Source of the DNA: Burkholderia lata
GTDB taxonomy: Bacteria > Pseudomonadota > Gammaproteobacteria > Burkholderiales > Burkholderiaceae
Length of the DNA: 64,000 nucleotides
Direction: 5' to 3'
NCBI RefSeq assembly: GCF_000012945.1
Contig: NC_007511.1
Span: 248,001-312,000, forward strand
Translations under genes and position numbers: made by a program
In this document: positions 24,896 through 32,175 of the stretch, one piece after another
Layout of the letters: each line of letters begins with the position of its first letter
Position numbering within the stretch: the stretch's first letter is position 1
Notes under the pieces: model-generated
Seen by the model: the letters and a program-made list of their open reading frames with translations, nothing else
What the model was told of the DNA's origin: nothing
Database searches by the model: none

Positions 24896-25843
24896 CTACG
24901 GCAACGCACTGTGGCGAAGGTCGTGAAACAGGTCGTAGACGAGCGTGCGCAACCACTGATGACCTTCGTCGCGCTGATAGCGTTCATGCCAGAACTGCGC
25001 GATGTCGGCTGGCGCCGTGTCGAACGGCAGCGATACGGCGCGCACGTCCTGCAGTCGCGCCAGCTCGCGGGCGAGGCGGCTGGGAATGCACGCGATGAGG
25101 TCGCTCGACGACACGATGCGTTCCAGACCGAACGAATGCGCGAGCTGCAGCACGACATGGCGCGTGCTGCCGGCGTGCGGCGACAGCGCGTAAAGCGCCG
25201 CTTCGAAGTGCGCGTGGCTGCCGGCCGTGGGTGTGTAGCTCACATGGTCGGCCGCGAAGAACTGCTCCGCGGTGAGCGTCGCGCCGATCATCGGATGGTC
25301 GTTGCGTACGAGCGCGACGTAGGTTTCGTGGAACAGGCGCTGCTGATGGAAATCGGCATGCAGCCCGGTGAACATGCCGAGCGCAAGGTCGATTTGCCCG
25401 AGCTTCATCATCTGCTGCGCGGCATCGAGCGGTGGATCGGCCGTGACGATCCGGATGCCGGGCGCGACCCGGCGCAGATGCGCGACGAGCGGCGGCATGA
25501 AGATTGCCTGCCCGAGATCGCTCGTGTACAGGCGGAAGGTGCGGGTCGACGTGGCCGGGTCGAACGCGCGGCCGGCCTGCAGCGCGGTGCGCAGCGACGC
25601 GAGCCCTTCGTCGACGCGCGCCGCGATCGCGTCCGCACGCGGCGTGGGTTGCATGCCGTCGGCCGTCTTCACGAACAGCGCGTCGTCAAACAGCGTGCGC
25701 AGCCGCTTCAGCGCGTTGCTGACCGACGGCTGCGTCAGGTGCAGCGCGTCGGCGGCGCGCGTCGTGCTGCGTGTGCGGTACAGCACGTCGAACACGAGCA
25801 GCAGGTTCAGGTCGATGTTGCGCAGATCGGGGTCGTGTTCCAT
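24896..25843 (-). CDS. LysR-family regulator (NodD/NahR-like branch)
   Basis: This 315-residue protein starts at MEHDPDLRNIDLNLLLVFDVLYRTRSTTRAADALHLTQPSVSNALKRLRTLFDDALFVKTADGMQPTPRA. That is the NodD/NahR/LinR type of LysR N-terminus with the RNIDLNLL signature. The effector domain starts at TRTFRLYTSDLGQAIFMPPL and contains GQIDLALGMFTGLHADFHQQRLFHE. It is divergent from the gamma-resorcylate-type decarboxylase, with an inverted repeat in between, so it is the probable aromatic-acid-responsive activator of that cassette. The longer frame (16 more codons) would run over the operator. Confidence 0.88.
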   Translation of the reverse strand: MEHDPDLRNIDLNLLLVFDVLYRTRSTTRAADALHLTQPSVSNALKRLRTLFDDALFVKTADGMQPTPRADAIAARVDEGLASLRTALQAGRAFDPATSTRTFRLYTSDLGQAIFMPPLVAHLRRVAPGIRIVTADPPLDAAQQMMKLGQIDLALGMFTGLHADFHQQRLFHETYVALVRNDHPMIGATLTAEQFFAADHVSYTPTAGSHAHFEAALYALSPHAGSTRHVVLQLAHSFGLERIVSSSDLIACIPSRLARELARLQDVRAVSLPFDTAPADIAQFWHERYQRDEGHQWLRTLVYDLFHDLRHSALP

Positions 25844-25874
25844 CGCGTCGGTCGGTAGGCGGGCATAGATGCCG

Positions 25875-25890
25875 TGAATGACGGTATTCA
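25875..25890. promoter_or_regulatory. LysR operator of the aromatic cassette
   Basis: TGAAT, six bases, ATTCA: inverted repeat of the T-N11-A class in the 142-base spacer between the LysR gene and the decarboxylase, 32 bases from the LysR start. Confidence 0.55.
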
Positions 25891-25985
25891 ACGCCGCAAT
25901 TTAACAGGGCGCCGCGGCCCTCCTATGCTGGTTCCGACTCGCCGCACCAAGGTGGCGCGGCGGCCCGGATCTCACAGGAGGCAGC

Positions 25986-26966
25986 ATGCGGGACAAGATC
26001 GCACTCGAGGAGCACTTTGCCACGCCGGACACGATCGGCGATTCCGAACATTACTTTACCGCCGACATCTGGCCGGCGCGACGCCGTCAGCTGCTCGACG
26101 TGCAGGAGGAGCGCGTCGAGCGCATGGATGCGTGCGGGATCGGTTACACGATCCTGTCGCTGAACGCGCCGGCCGTCCAGGCGATCACCGACACGGGGCG
26201 CGCGATCGACGTCGCGCGGCGCGCGAACGACCTGCTGGCCGAACAGGTCGCGCGCCGGCCGGACCGCTTCGGCGCGTTCGCGGCGCTGCCGCTGCAGGAT
26301 CCGGACGCCGCCGCGCGCGAGCTGGCGCGGACGGTGACCGAACTCGGTTTCAAGGGCGCGCTCGTCAACGGCTTCTCGCAGATCGGCCACGCCGACAACG
26401 CGACCTACTACGACCTGCCGCAATACCGGCCGTTCTGGGCCGAGGTCGCGCGGCTCGACGTGCCGTTCTACCTGCACCCGCGCAATCCGCTGCCGAGCCA
26501 GCAACTGGCGATCGAAGGCCATCCGTGGCTGATGGGGCCGGCGTGGGAGTTTTCACGCGAAACGGGCGTGCATGCGCTGCGCCTGATCGGCAGCGGCCTG
26601 TTCGACGAACACTCGAACCTGACGGTGATCCTCGGACACCTCGGCGAGCTCGCGCTGCACAACATCTGGCGCACGTCGCACTGGGCGTCCCCGAACGGCA
26701 AGAACCCGATGGGCGTGAAGGCGAAGCGCTCCTTCATCGATACGTTCCGCGCGCATTTCTACGTCACGACGAGCGGCAATTTCCGCACGATCGCGATGCG
26801 CAACGCGATCGACGAGATCGGCAGCGACCGCGTGCTGTTCTCGGCCGACTATCCGTTCGAATCGATGGAGGAGGCGAGCGCGTGGTTCGACGCTGCCGAG
26901 ATCGGCGACAACGACCGGGAGAAGATCGGGCGCGACAACGCGAAGCGCTTGTTCAAGCTGGACTGA
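25986..26966 (+). CDS. Gamma-resorcylate (2,6-dihydroxybenzoate) decarboxylase-like amidohydrolase
   Basis: This 326-residue metal-dependent ACMSD-family decarboxylase starts MRDKIALEEHFATPDT, with the family metal motif ExH. It continues DACGIGYTILSLNAPAVQAITD, ANDLLAEQVARRPDRFGAFAALPLQDPDAAARELARTV and VNGFSQIGHADNATYYDLPQYRPFW. The metal His is in LDVPFYLHPRNPLPSQQLAIEGHPWLMGP. It ends ILGHLGE and VLFSADYPFESMEEAS (metal Asp) ... GRDNAKRLFKLD. This order and wording closely match gamma-resorcylate decarboxylases, with 2,3-dihydroxybenzoate and related decarboxylases as alternatives. GGAGG lies just upstream of the ATG. The neighbours (AAHS permease, porin, LysR) fit uptake and decarboxylation of a hydroxybenzoate. 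No ring-cleavage genes are adjacent. Confidence 0.85.
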   Translation: MRDKIALEEHFATPDTIGDSEHYFTADIWPARRRQLLDVQEERVERMDACGIGYTILSLNAPAVQAITDTGRAIDVARRANDLLAEQVARRPDRFGAFAALPLQDPDAAARELARTVTELGFKGALVNGFSQIGHADNATYYDLPQYRPFWAEVARLDVPFYLHPRNPLPSQQLAIEGHPWLMGPAWEFSRETGVHALRLIGSGLFDEHSNLTVILGHLGELALHNIWRTSHWASPNGKNPMGVKAKRSFIDTFRAHFYVTTSGNFRTIAMRNAIDEIGSDRVLFSADYPFESMEEASAWFDAAEIGDNDREKIGRDNAKRLFKLD

Positions 26967-27204
26967 GCGGAGCGGGCGCTGCCGATTCGTCGGAACAATC
27001 CGGCGATGTGCGGCGGCGCCCGGTTCGGCGATATCGAATGGAATTCGGAATTCGCAGTGCAAATGAATGATTGGAGTTGATCGGAACGATCGGCAACGGC
27101 CGCGGCAGACGGGCGTGCCGTATCGTCCGCCGCGCCCGATACGCGATGCACGGACCCGGCTCAGGAAGCCCGGCCCGTCAGGATAAAACGAAGGAGACAC
27201 CCTC

Positions 27205-28554
27205 TTGCAACCCACCCCCGCATTCGACGTGCAGCGCTGGATCGACGCGCTGCCGTTCTCACGTTTCCAGTTGGCGATTGCCGTGCAGTGTTTCGCCGTG
27301 GTCGCACTCGACGGGCTCGACACCGCGCTGATCGGCTTCGTCGTGCCCGCGTTGCGCAGCGACTGGCATGCCGGCACGACCGGCATCACGTTGCTGCTCG
27401 CGTCCGGGCTGGTCGGCCTCGCGGTCGGCGCGTTTTTCGCGGGGCCGCTCGGCGACCGGCTCGGCCGCAAGCGCCTGCTGGTCGGGTCGGTCCTGTCGTT
27501 TGGCCTGTTCAGCACGCTGTGCGCGGTCGCGCCGGAGATTCATTCGCTGACGGCGCTGCGCTTCCTGACCGGTGTCGGCCTGGGCGCGGCGATGCCGAAT
27601 GCGATCGCGATGACGTCCGAGTACAGCCCGCGCGCCCGCCGTGCGCTGATCGTCACGACGATGTTTTGCGGCTTCACGTTCGGCTCCGCGGCGGCAGGGT
27701 TCATCGCCGCGCACGTGATTCCGCGTTACGGCTGGCATGCGATGTTCGTCATCGGCGGCGTGCTGCCGATCGCGCTCGGGCTCGTGATGCTCGCCGCGCT
27801 GCCCGAATCGATCCGCTTCCTGATCCATCGACGCGCGCCGGCCGCGCAGGTCGCGGCCGTGCTGCGCCGCATGTCGCCCGATGCGCCGGACAGTGTGCAA
27901 CGCTTCGTCGCGGACGAGCCGGCGAGCGTTGCGGCGCGCTCGCCCGTGTCGCAACTGTTCGCGCGCCCGCTGCGGTTCGGCACGCTCGCGCTGTGGTGTG
28001 CATTCTGGATGAACCTGCTGATCGTCTATCTCGTCACCAACTGGCTGCCGAGCCTGTTTCGCGAAGCGGGCTTCGATCTCGCGCAGGCGGCGATCGTCAC
28101 CGCGATGTTCCAGCTGGGCGGCACGGTCGGCGCGATCCTGCTCGGGCGCGCGATGGACCGCTTCAACGCGTACGTGGTGCTGGTGGCCGCCTATCTCGCC
28201 GGCGCGCTGTGCGTGTTCCTCGTCGCGTGGCGCTATGACGACCTGCCGTCGCTCTGCATCGGCATCTTCGGGATCGGCTTCGGCGTCGCCGGCTCGCAAA
28301 CCGGGGCCAATGCGCTCGCGGCCGATTTCTATCCGACCGGCAGCCGCGTGACAGGCGTGAGCTGGGCGCTCGGTGTCGGCCGGCTCGGCGCGATCGCGGG
28401 CTCGTTCGTCGGCGCGCTGGTGATGGCGAGCGCGATGGGGTTGTCGGGTGTCTTCATGCTGCTGATCGCACCGATCGTCTGTGCCGCCGTCGCGATCGGC
28501 GCGATGGGGCTGCGTTACGCGCGTGCCGGCGGCTATGCGAAAGCCGTCGAATAA
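27205..28554 (+). CDS. MFS aromatic acid:H+ symporter (AAHS family)
   Basis: This 449-residue, 12-helix permease uses a TTG start at the right distance from GAAGGAGA. It opens MQPTPAFDVQRWIDALPFSRFQLAIAVQCFAVVALDGLDTALIGFVVPAL, where the DGLDTA motif in helix 1 is the aromatic-acid-binding signature of PcaK/BenK/MhpT. Loop 2-3 reads GPLGDRLGRKRLLVGSVLSFGLFS, and MTSEYSPRARRALIVTTMFCGFTFGSAAAGF is also typical. It probably imports the hydroxybenzoate that the upstream enzyme decarboxylates. The 238-base gap after the decarboxylase has no gene and may hold a second promoter. Confidence 0.9.
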   Translation: MQPTPAFDVQRWIDALPFSRFQLAIAVQCFAVVALDGLDTALIGFVVPALRSDWHAGTTGITLLLASGLVGLAVGAFFAGPLGDRLGRKRLLVGSVLSFGLFSTLCAVAPEIHSLTALRFLTGVGLGAAMPNAIAMTSEYSPRARRALIVTTMFCGFTFGSAAAGFIAAHVIPRYGWHAMFVIGGVLPIALGLVMLAALPESIRFLIHRRAPAAQVAAVLRRMSPDAPDSVQRFVADEPASVAARSPVSQLFARPLRFGTLALWCAFWMNLLIVYLVTNWLPSLFREAGFDLAQAAIVTAMFQLGGTVGAILLGRAMDRFNAYVVLVAAYLAGALCVFLVAWRYDDLPSLCIGIFGIGFGVAGSQTGANALAADFYPTGSRVTGVSWALGVGRLGAIAGSFVGALVMASAMGLSGVFMLLIAPIVCAAVAIGAMGLRYARAGGYAKAVE

Positions 28555-28594
28555 GCGCGAGCCGTCACATTCCCCATGCAACGAGGAGACACCG

Positions 28595-29716
28595 ATGCAG
28601 ACGTCGGCAAGCCGCCGCCGCGCGGCCATGATTTTCGCGGTATTGAATGCAGCGGCCGCAAGCGCCGCGCATGCACAGAGCAGCGTGACGCTGTACGGCA
28701 GCCTGGATGCCGGCGTTGCGTACGTGAACAATCGCGCGGGCAGCCCGCAGGCCGCGATGCTGCAGGGCGTGATGCAGCCCGACCGCATCGGCTTCCTCGG
28801 CAACGAGGAACTGGGCGCCGGCTGGCGTGCGGTGTTCCGGCTCGAGAACGGCTTCGCGACCAACACGGGCGCGCTGATGCGCAGCGGCACGCTGTTCAAC
28901 CGGCAGGCCTACGTCGGGCTGTCGTCGGAGCGGGCCGGCACGATCACGCTCGGCCAGCAGACCGCGTTCAACTATGACTGGCTCGCGCCGATGGGCAACG
29001 GCTTTCAGTCGTCGAACCTGCTCGCGGCCCACCCGGGCAACCTCGACGGGCTGGTCGAGACGACGTCGGCGCAGGAGAGCAACGTCGTGAAATACCGCTC
29101 GCCCGCGTTGTACGGGTTGAGGGTCGGACTGTTGCTCGGGTTCGGGGGCGTGCCCGGCAATTTCTCGAGCGGACGCATCGCGGGAGCAGGCATCGATTAC
29201 GTGAACGGATCGTTCGGGCTCGCCGCCGCGTACGTGAACGAGCACGACCGCGCGCTCGGCCCGATGCTTGGCGATACGACTGCGGGCCTCGGCCTGTCGA
29301 CGTTCCAGGGGCGTCCGGCGCTGTCGTATGTGGCCGACAAGGTCGAGAACGCGGGCATCGGCGCGCGCTACGACTGGGGCACCGTGCGGCTGCACGCGCT
29401 GTACACGTACGTGAGGCTGAAGGCCGGCGCGCAGACGGATTCGTATCGCACGTTCGATGCGGGCGCCACGTGGCAGGCGACGCCGGCCAATGCGGTGGCG
29501 GGCGGGATGTCGACGACGTCGTTCATCGGCCGCCGCTATCTGTCGGCTTCGCTCGGCGACGTGTATGCGTTGTCGAAGCGCACGCAGGTCTACCTGCATG
29601 CGGTTGCGCAGCAGGCGACGGGGAGCGCGGCGGCGCGCGCCGCGATCTTCGCGATCGGTGCGTCGGGCACGCAGCGGCAACTCGCGATCGTGGCCGGGAT
29701 TCATCATCTGTTTTGA
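28595..29716 (+). CDS. Gram-negative porin (OmpC-like, Burkholderia type)
   Basis: This 373-residue outer-membrane porin has a signal peptide MQTSASRRRAAMIFAVLNAAAASAAHA, cut before QSSVTLYGSLDAGVAY. That mature start is the standard one for the betaproteobacterial porin family. LGNEELGAGWRAVFRLENGFATNTGAL and FNRQAYVGLSSERAGTITLGQQ follow, and the protein ends with the terminal Phe (IVAGIHHLF) required for barrel assembly. GAGGAG lies before the ATG, and only 40 bases separate it from the permease, so both are one operon. It is likely the outer-membrane channel for the aromatic acid. Confidence 0.9.
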   Translation: MQTSASRRRAAMIFAVLNAAAASAAHAQSSVTLYGSLDAGVAYVNNRAGSPQAAMLQGVMQPDRIGFLGNEELGAGWRAVFRLENGFATNTGALMRSGTLFNRQAYVGLSSERAGTITLGQQTAFNYDWLAPMGNGFQSSNLLAAHPGNLDGLVETTSAQESNVVKYRSPALYGLRVGLLLGFGGVPGNFSSGRIAGAGIDYVNGSFGLAAAYVNEHDRALGPMLGDTTAGLGLSTFQGRPALSYVADKVENAGIGARYDWGTVRLHALYTYVRLKAGAQTDSYRTFDAGATWQATPANAVAGGMSTTSFIGRRYLSASLGDVYALSKRTQVYLHAVAQQATGSAAARAAIFAIGASGTQRQLAIVAGIHHLF

Positions 29717-29730
29717 GTGGGGGGGGCGGT

Positions 29731-29820
29731 GCGTCACTCGGCCGTGTCGTGGGCACGGTGCCGGCAAGCAAGGGGGCACTGCTCGTCAAGTGTGCGGCGC
29801 GGTGTCCTACGAGCTCGTAG
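29731..29820 (+). pseudogene. Relic 3' end of an aspartoacylase-like gene
   Basis: Read in the frame that ends at the TAG at 29818-29820, this stretch gives ASLGRVVGTVPASKGALLVK. It lines up with the real C-terminus APLGRVTGTVPVRKGMLLGA of the peptidase at 23603-24718, with 12 of 17 residues from the Leu onward identical. Nothing upstream encodes the rest of such a protein, because the porin lies there in a different frame. It is therefore a truncated remnant, carrying only the last 20 or so codons, fused next to the porin. Confidence 0.6.
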
Positions 29821-29955
29821 AAGTTTCGTTCTCGTCAAATTGACTGCGCCTATGTGCGTCACTAAATTGGGCGGCTCGTCGTTCGCTCCGGGTTCCGTGA
29901 GCAGAACGCTGCAATGCAATCAGCGTGTGCGGGCAGCCGGTGCTGCCCGCTTTTT
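29790..29955 (+). ncRNA. Candidate small RNA or structured 3' UTR, copy 2
   Basis: This is the second copy of the conserved intergenic block described at 24720-24886. From GCGGCGCGGTGTCCTAC to GTTCCGTGAG the copies keep nearly the same length despite many substitutions, as expected for RNA or peptide under selection. It ends in a perfect terminator. The following gene (DUF1016) is on the same strand but starts 114 bases after the terminator. Confidence 0.55.
29929..29955 (+). terminator. Intrinsic terminator of repeat copy 2
   Basis: GCGGGCAGC-CGGT-GCTGCCCGC is a perfect nine-base-pair stem followed by five T residues. The stem sequence differs from copy 1 with paired changes at its base and loop side, so structure is kept. 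Confidence 0.92.
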
Positions 29956-30068
29956 ATTTCACCGCGACGCCGGTCCGGTACCGGGCTGATCGATGTCGGT
30001 GCAGTCGAATAGGCGGCAGGGAGACACCGAACGATTGCGGGTCGGCGGCACATCGAGGAGGCAACAGC

Positions 30069-31139
30069 ATGACCCGACACAAGGTTGTCGTTGCATCGCC
30101 AGTCGCGACGCAAACGCTGCTGGGTGACATTCGGGCATTGATCGAAGCGGCGCGGCAGCGTACTGCCTCGGCAGTGAACAGTGAGTTGACGATGCTCTAC
30201 TGGCGCATCGGTCAACTCGTTCACACCCAGATCCTGTCGGGCAAACGGGCCGACTACGGCGAGGAAGTGCTACCGACCCTGGCGGCACAATTGACGAAGG
30301 ATTATGGCGGTAGCTTTGCCGTGAAAAATCTGCGCCGCATGGTGCAGTTTGCTACCACCTTTCCGGATGAACGGATTGTCGTATCGCTGATACGACAATT
30401 GAGCTGGACGCACTTTGTTGCGTTGGTCCCGCTCAAAGACCCGCGTCAGCGTGACTACTACGCGCAGATGGCCAGCGTGGAACGCTGGAGCGTCAGGACG
30501 CTGCGCGAGCGTATCGACTCGATGTTGTATGAGCGCACTGCACTCTCCCGGAAGCCGGATGCATTGATCGCGGAGGAGCTGGCAACGATGCGGGATGCGC
30601 AACGTATGTCGCCCAGCCTGATCATGCGCGATCCCTATATTCTCGATTTCCTTGGTCTGCGCGACACCTGGCAGGAAGGCGACCTGGAGACCGCGATCAT
30701 TCGCGAAATGGAGTCCTTTCTGCTGGAGCTTGGCGCAGGCTTCACTTTCGTCGCCCGGCAGAAGCGCATCCAGATCGACGACGAGGATTTCCACCTCGAT
30801 CTGCTGTTCTATAACCGGAAGCTGCGACGGCTGGTTGCGGTCGAGTTGAAAGTCGGTGAGTTCAAGGCCGCGTACAAGGGGCAGATGGAACTGTATCTGC
30901 GGTGGCTCGACAGGCATGAGCGAGAGGCGGATGAAGCACCACCTCTTGGGATCATCCTCTGCACCGGCAAGAAATCAGAGCAGATCGAACTGCTGGAACT
31001 GGACAAGTCCGGCATCCACGTTGCGGAGTACCTGACCGCTTTGCCGCCGCGAGCGGTGCTGACGGAGCGACTGCAACAGGCGATGCAACGGGCACAGTTG
31101 CAGATCCGGCCACGCAATTCGGTACGGAACACGTCCTGA
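30069..31139 (+). CDS. DUF1016 / YhcG-type PD-(D/E)XK nuclease-domain protein
   Basis: This 356-residue protein has two domains. The N-terminal DUF1016 helical region runs from SAVNSELTMLYWRIGQLVHTQILSGKRADYGEEVLPTLA, with the conserved LYWRIG motif, through SFAVKNLRRMVQFATTFPD to LSWTHFVALVPLKDPRQRDYYAQMA. The C-terminal PD-(D/E)XK core is FHLDLLFYNRKLRRLVAVELKVGEFKAAYKGQMELYLRWLD, with the E-x-K catalytic pair in VELKVG. The start is the ATG after GGAGG. Family members often accompany restriction-modification or mobile loci; here it stands alone. Base composition is visibly less GC-rich than its neighbours, suggesting transfer. Function in this cell is unknown. Confidence 0.88.
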   Translation: MTRHKVVVASPVATQTLLGDIRALIEAARQRTASAVNSELTMLYWRIGQLVHTQILSGKRADYGEEVLPTLAAQLTKDYGGSFAVKNLRRMVQFATTFPDERIVVSLIRQLSWTHFVALVPLKDPRQRDYYAQMASVERWSVRTLRERIDSMLYERTALSRKPDALIAEELATMRDAQRMSPSLIMRDPYILDFLGLRDTWQEGDLETAIIREMESFLLELGAGFTFVARQKRIQIDDEDFHLDLLFYNRKLRRLVAVELKVGEFKAAYKGQMELYLRWLDRHEREADEAPPLGIILCTGKKSEQIELLELDKSGIHVAEYLTALPPRAVLTERLQQAMQRAQLQIRPRNSVRNTS

Positions 31140-31159
31140 CGCGTTCCGTACCTTCGTTG

Positions 31160-31948
31160 TCACCCCCGCCGCGCCACCAGCTCCGACACCGTCTGCGCGG
31201 CCTGCTGCAGCGGCCCGAGAAACTCCTTCACCATCTGCTTCGCGGTATGCCGCTGCGCGTTGCCGCTGATGTTCATCGCCGCGATGATCTGCCCACGCCG
31301 GTTGCGGATCGGCGCGGACAGCGACATCAGGCCCACTTCGAGCTCCTGGTCGACCACGGCCCAGCCCTGCTGGCGCACCTGCGCGATCGCCGCCTTCAGT
31401 TCGCCGAGGTCGGTGATCGTGCGCGGCGTATGCGCACGGATGCCGCTTTGCGCGAGCGTTTCGTCGAGCGCGTCATCGTCGAGCGCCGACAGCAGCACGC
31501 GGCCCATCGACGTGCAGTACGCGGGCAGCCGGCTGCCGATCGACAGGTTGATCGTCATGATCTTGCGAGTCGGTACCCGCAGCACGTAGACGATCTCGGT
31601 GCGGTCGAGCACGGCCGCCGAGCAGCTTTCGTGAATCTGCGCGGACAACTGCTCCATCACGGGATCGGCGAGATTCCAGAACGGCATCGACGTGAGGTAC
31701 GCGAAGCCGAGCTCGAGGATCTTCGGCGTGAGCCGGAACAGCCGGCCGTCGGCTTCGACGTAGCCGAGCGTCTGCAGCGTGAGCAGGATCCGGCGCGCAC
31801 CCGCGCGCGTGAGCCCGGTGGCCGAGGCGACCTCGGTGAGTGTCTGCTCCGGACGGGCCGCGTCGAACGCGCGGATCACCGCGAGGCCGCGTGCGAACGA
31901 CTGGACATAGGAGTCGCCGGGTTTCGTCTGAGTGTCTTCGGTTGTCAT
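31160..31948 (-). CDS. pcaR: IclR-family regulator, PcaR/PobR type
   Basis: This 262-residue protein starts MTTEDTQTKPGDSYVQSFARGLAVIRAFDAARPEQTLTEVASATGLTRAGARRILLTLQTLGYVEADGRLFRLTPKILELGFAYLTSMP. That is the winged HTH of the PcaR/PcaU/PobR subgroup. The effector domain follows, with SCSAAVLDRTEIVYVLRVPTRKIMTINLSIGSRLPAYCTSMGRVLLS. It is divergent from pcaF, and the spacer holds PcaR-like sites. Known family members activate beta-ketoadipate pathway genes in response to beta-ketoadipate. I infer the same role here; the symbol is by similarity. Confidence 0.82.
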   Translation of the reverse strand: MTTEDTQTKPGDSYVQSFARGLAVIRAFDAARPEQTLTEVASATGLTRAGARRILLTLQTLGYVEADGRLFRLTPKILELGFAYLTSMPFWNLADPVMEQLSAQIHESCSAAVLDRTEIVYVLRVPTRKIMTINLSIGSRLPAYCTSMGRVLLSALDDDALDETLAQSGIRAHTPRTITDLGELKAAIAQVRQQGWAVVDQELEVGLMSLSAPIRNRRGQIIAAMNISGNAQRHTAKQMVKEFLGPLQQAAQTVSELVARRG

Positions 31949-32063
31949 GAGCGATGGGAATATCGTGCAGCCGAGAAGATAGCGCATGGGGCCTGACACG
32001 CCAACCGCCCGGCGGACCGGGCGCTTGACAGGTCGTCCCCGCACTCCCTATGATGCGTTGAAC

Positions 32064-32099
32064 GTTCGATACACGATCTTATGTTCGTATATAGAACAT
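32064..32099. promoter_or_regulatory. PcaR-type operator region
   Basis: GTTCGATACACGATC (32064-32078) resembles the known PcaR half-site pattern GTTCGAT-N3-CG. Directly after it lies ATGTTC-N7-GAACAT (32081-32099), a perfect inverted repeat. Both lie in the AT-rich divergent spacer, 77 bases or more before the pcaF start. Confidence 0.6.
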
Positions 32100-32175
32100 T
32101 TAAGCGCATCCCGGCGGGCAATGCAAGGGGCGCGCCCTGTTCATTCCCCAGCCTGTCCTGGGAGCGGAGACACTG

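Larger units (their letters stand above)
29728..29955 (+). repeat. Direct repeat copy 2, after the porin
   Basis: This is the partner of 24652-24886. Similarity begins only about a dozen bases after the porin stop codon, directly after a G-tract (29719-29726), and runs to the terminator. The left end still encodes a degenerate aspartoacylase-like tail. The two copies in direct orientation bracket the LysR, decarboxylase, permease and porin genes. Confidence 0.85.

Noticed and set aside
29717..29727. G-tract as a phase-variable switch of the porin
   Set aside because: It lies just after the stop codon, so slippage would not alter the porin.
29734..29919. Minus-strand 61-codon protein across repeat copy 2
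   Set aside because: There is no ribosome site, the terminator points to plus-strand transcription, and the frame conservation between copies may follow simply from the lack of indels; kept only as an alternative in the findings.
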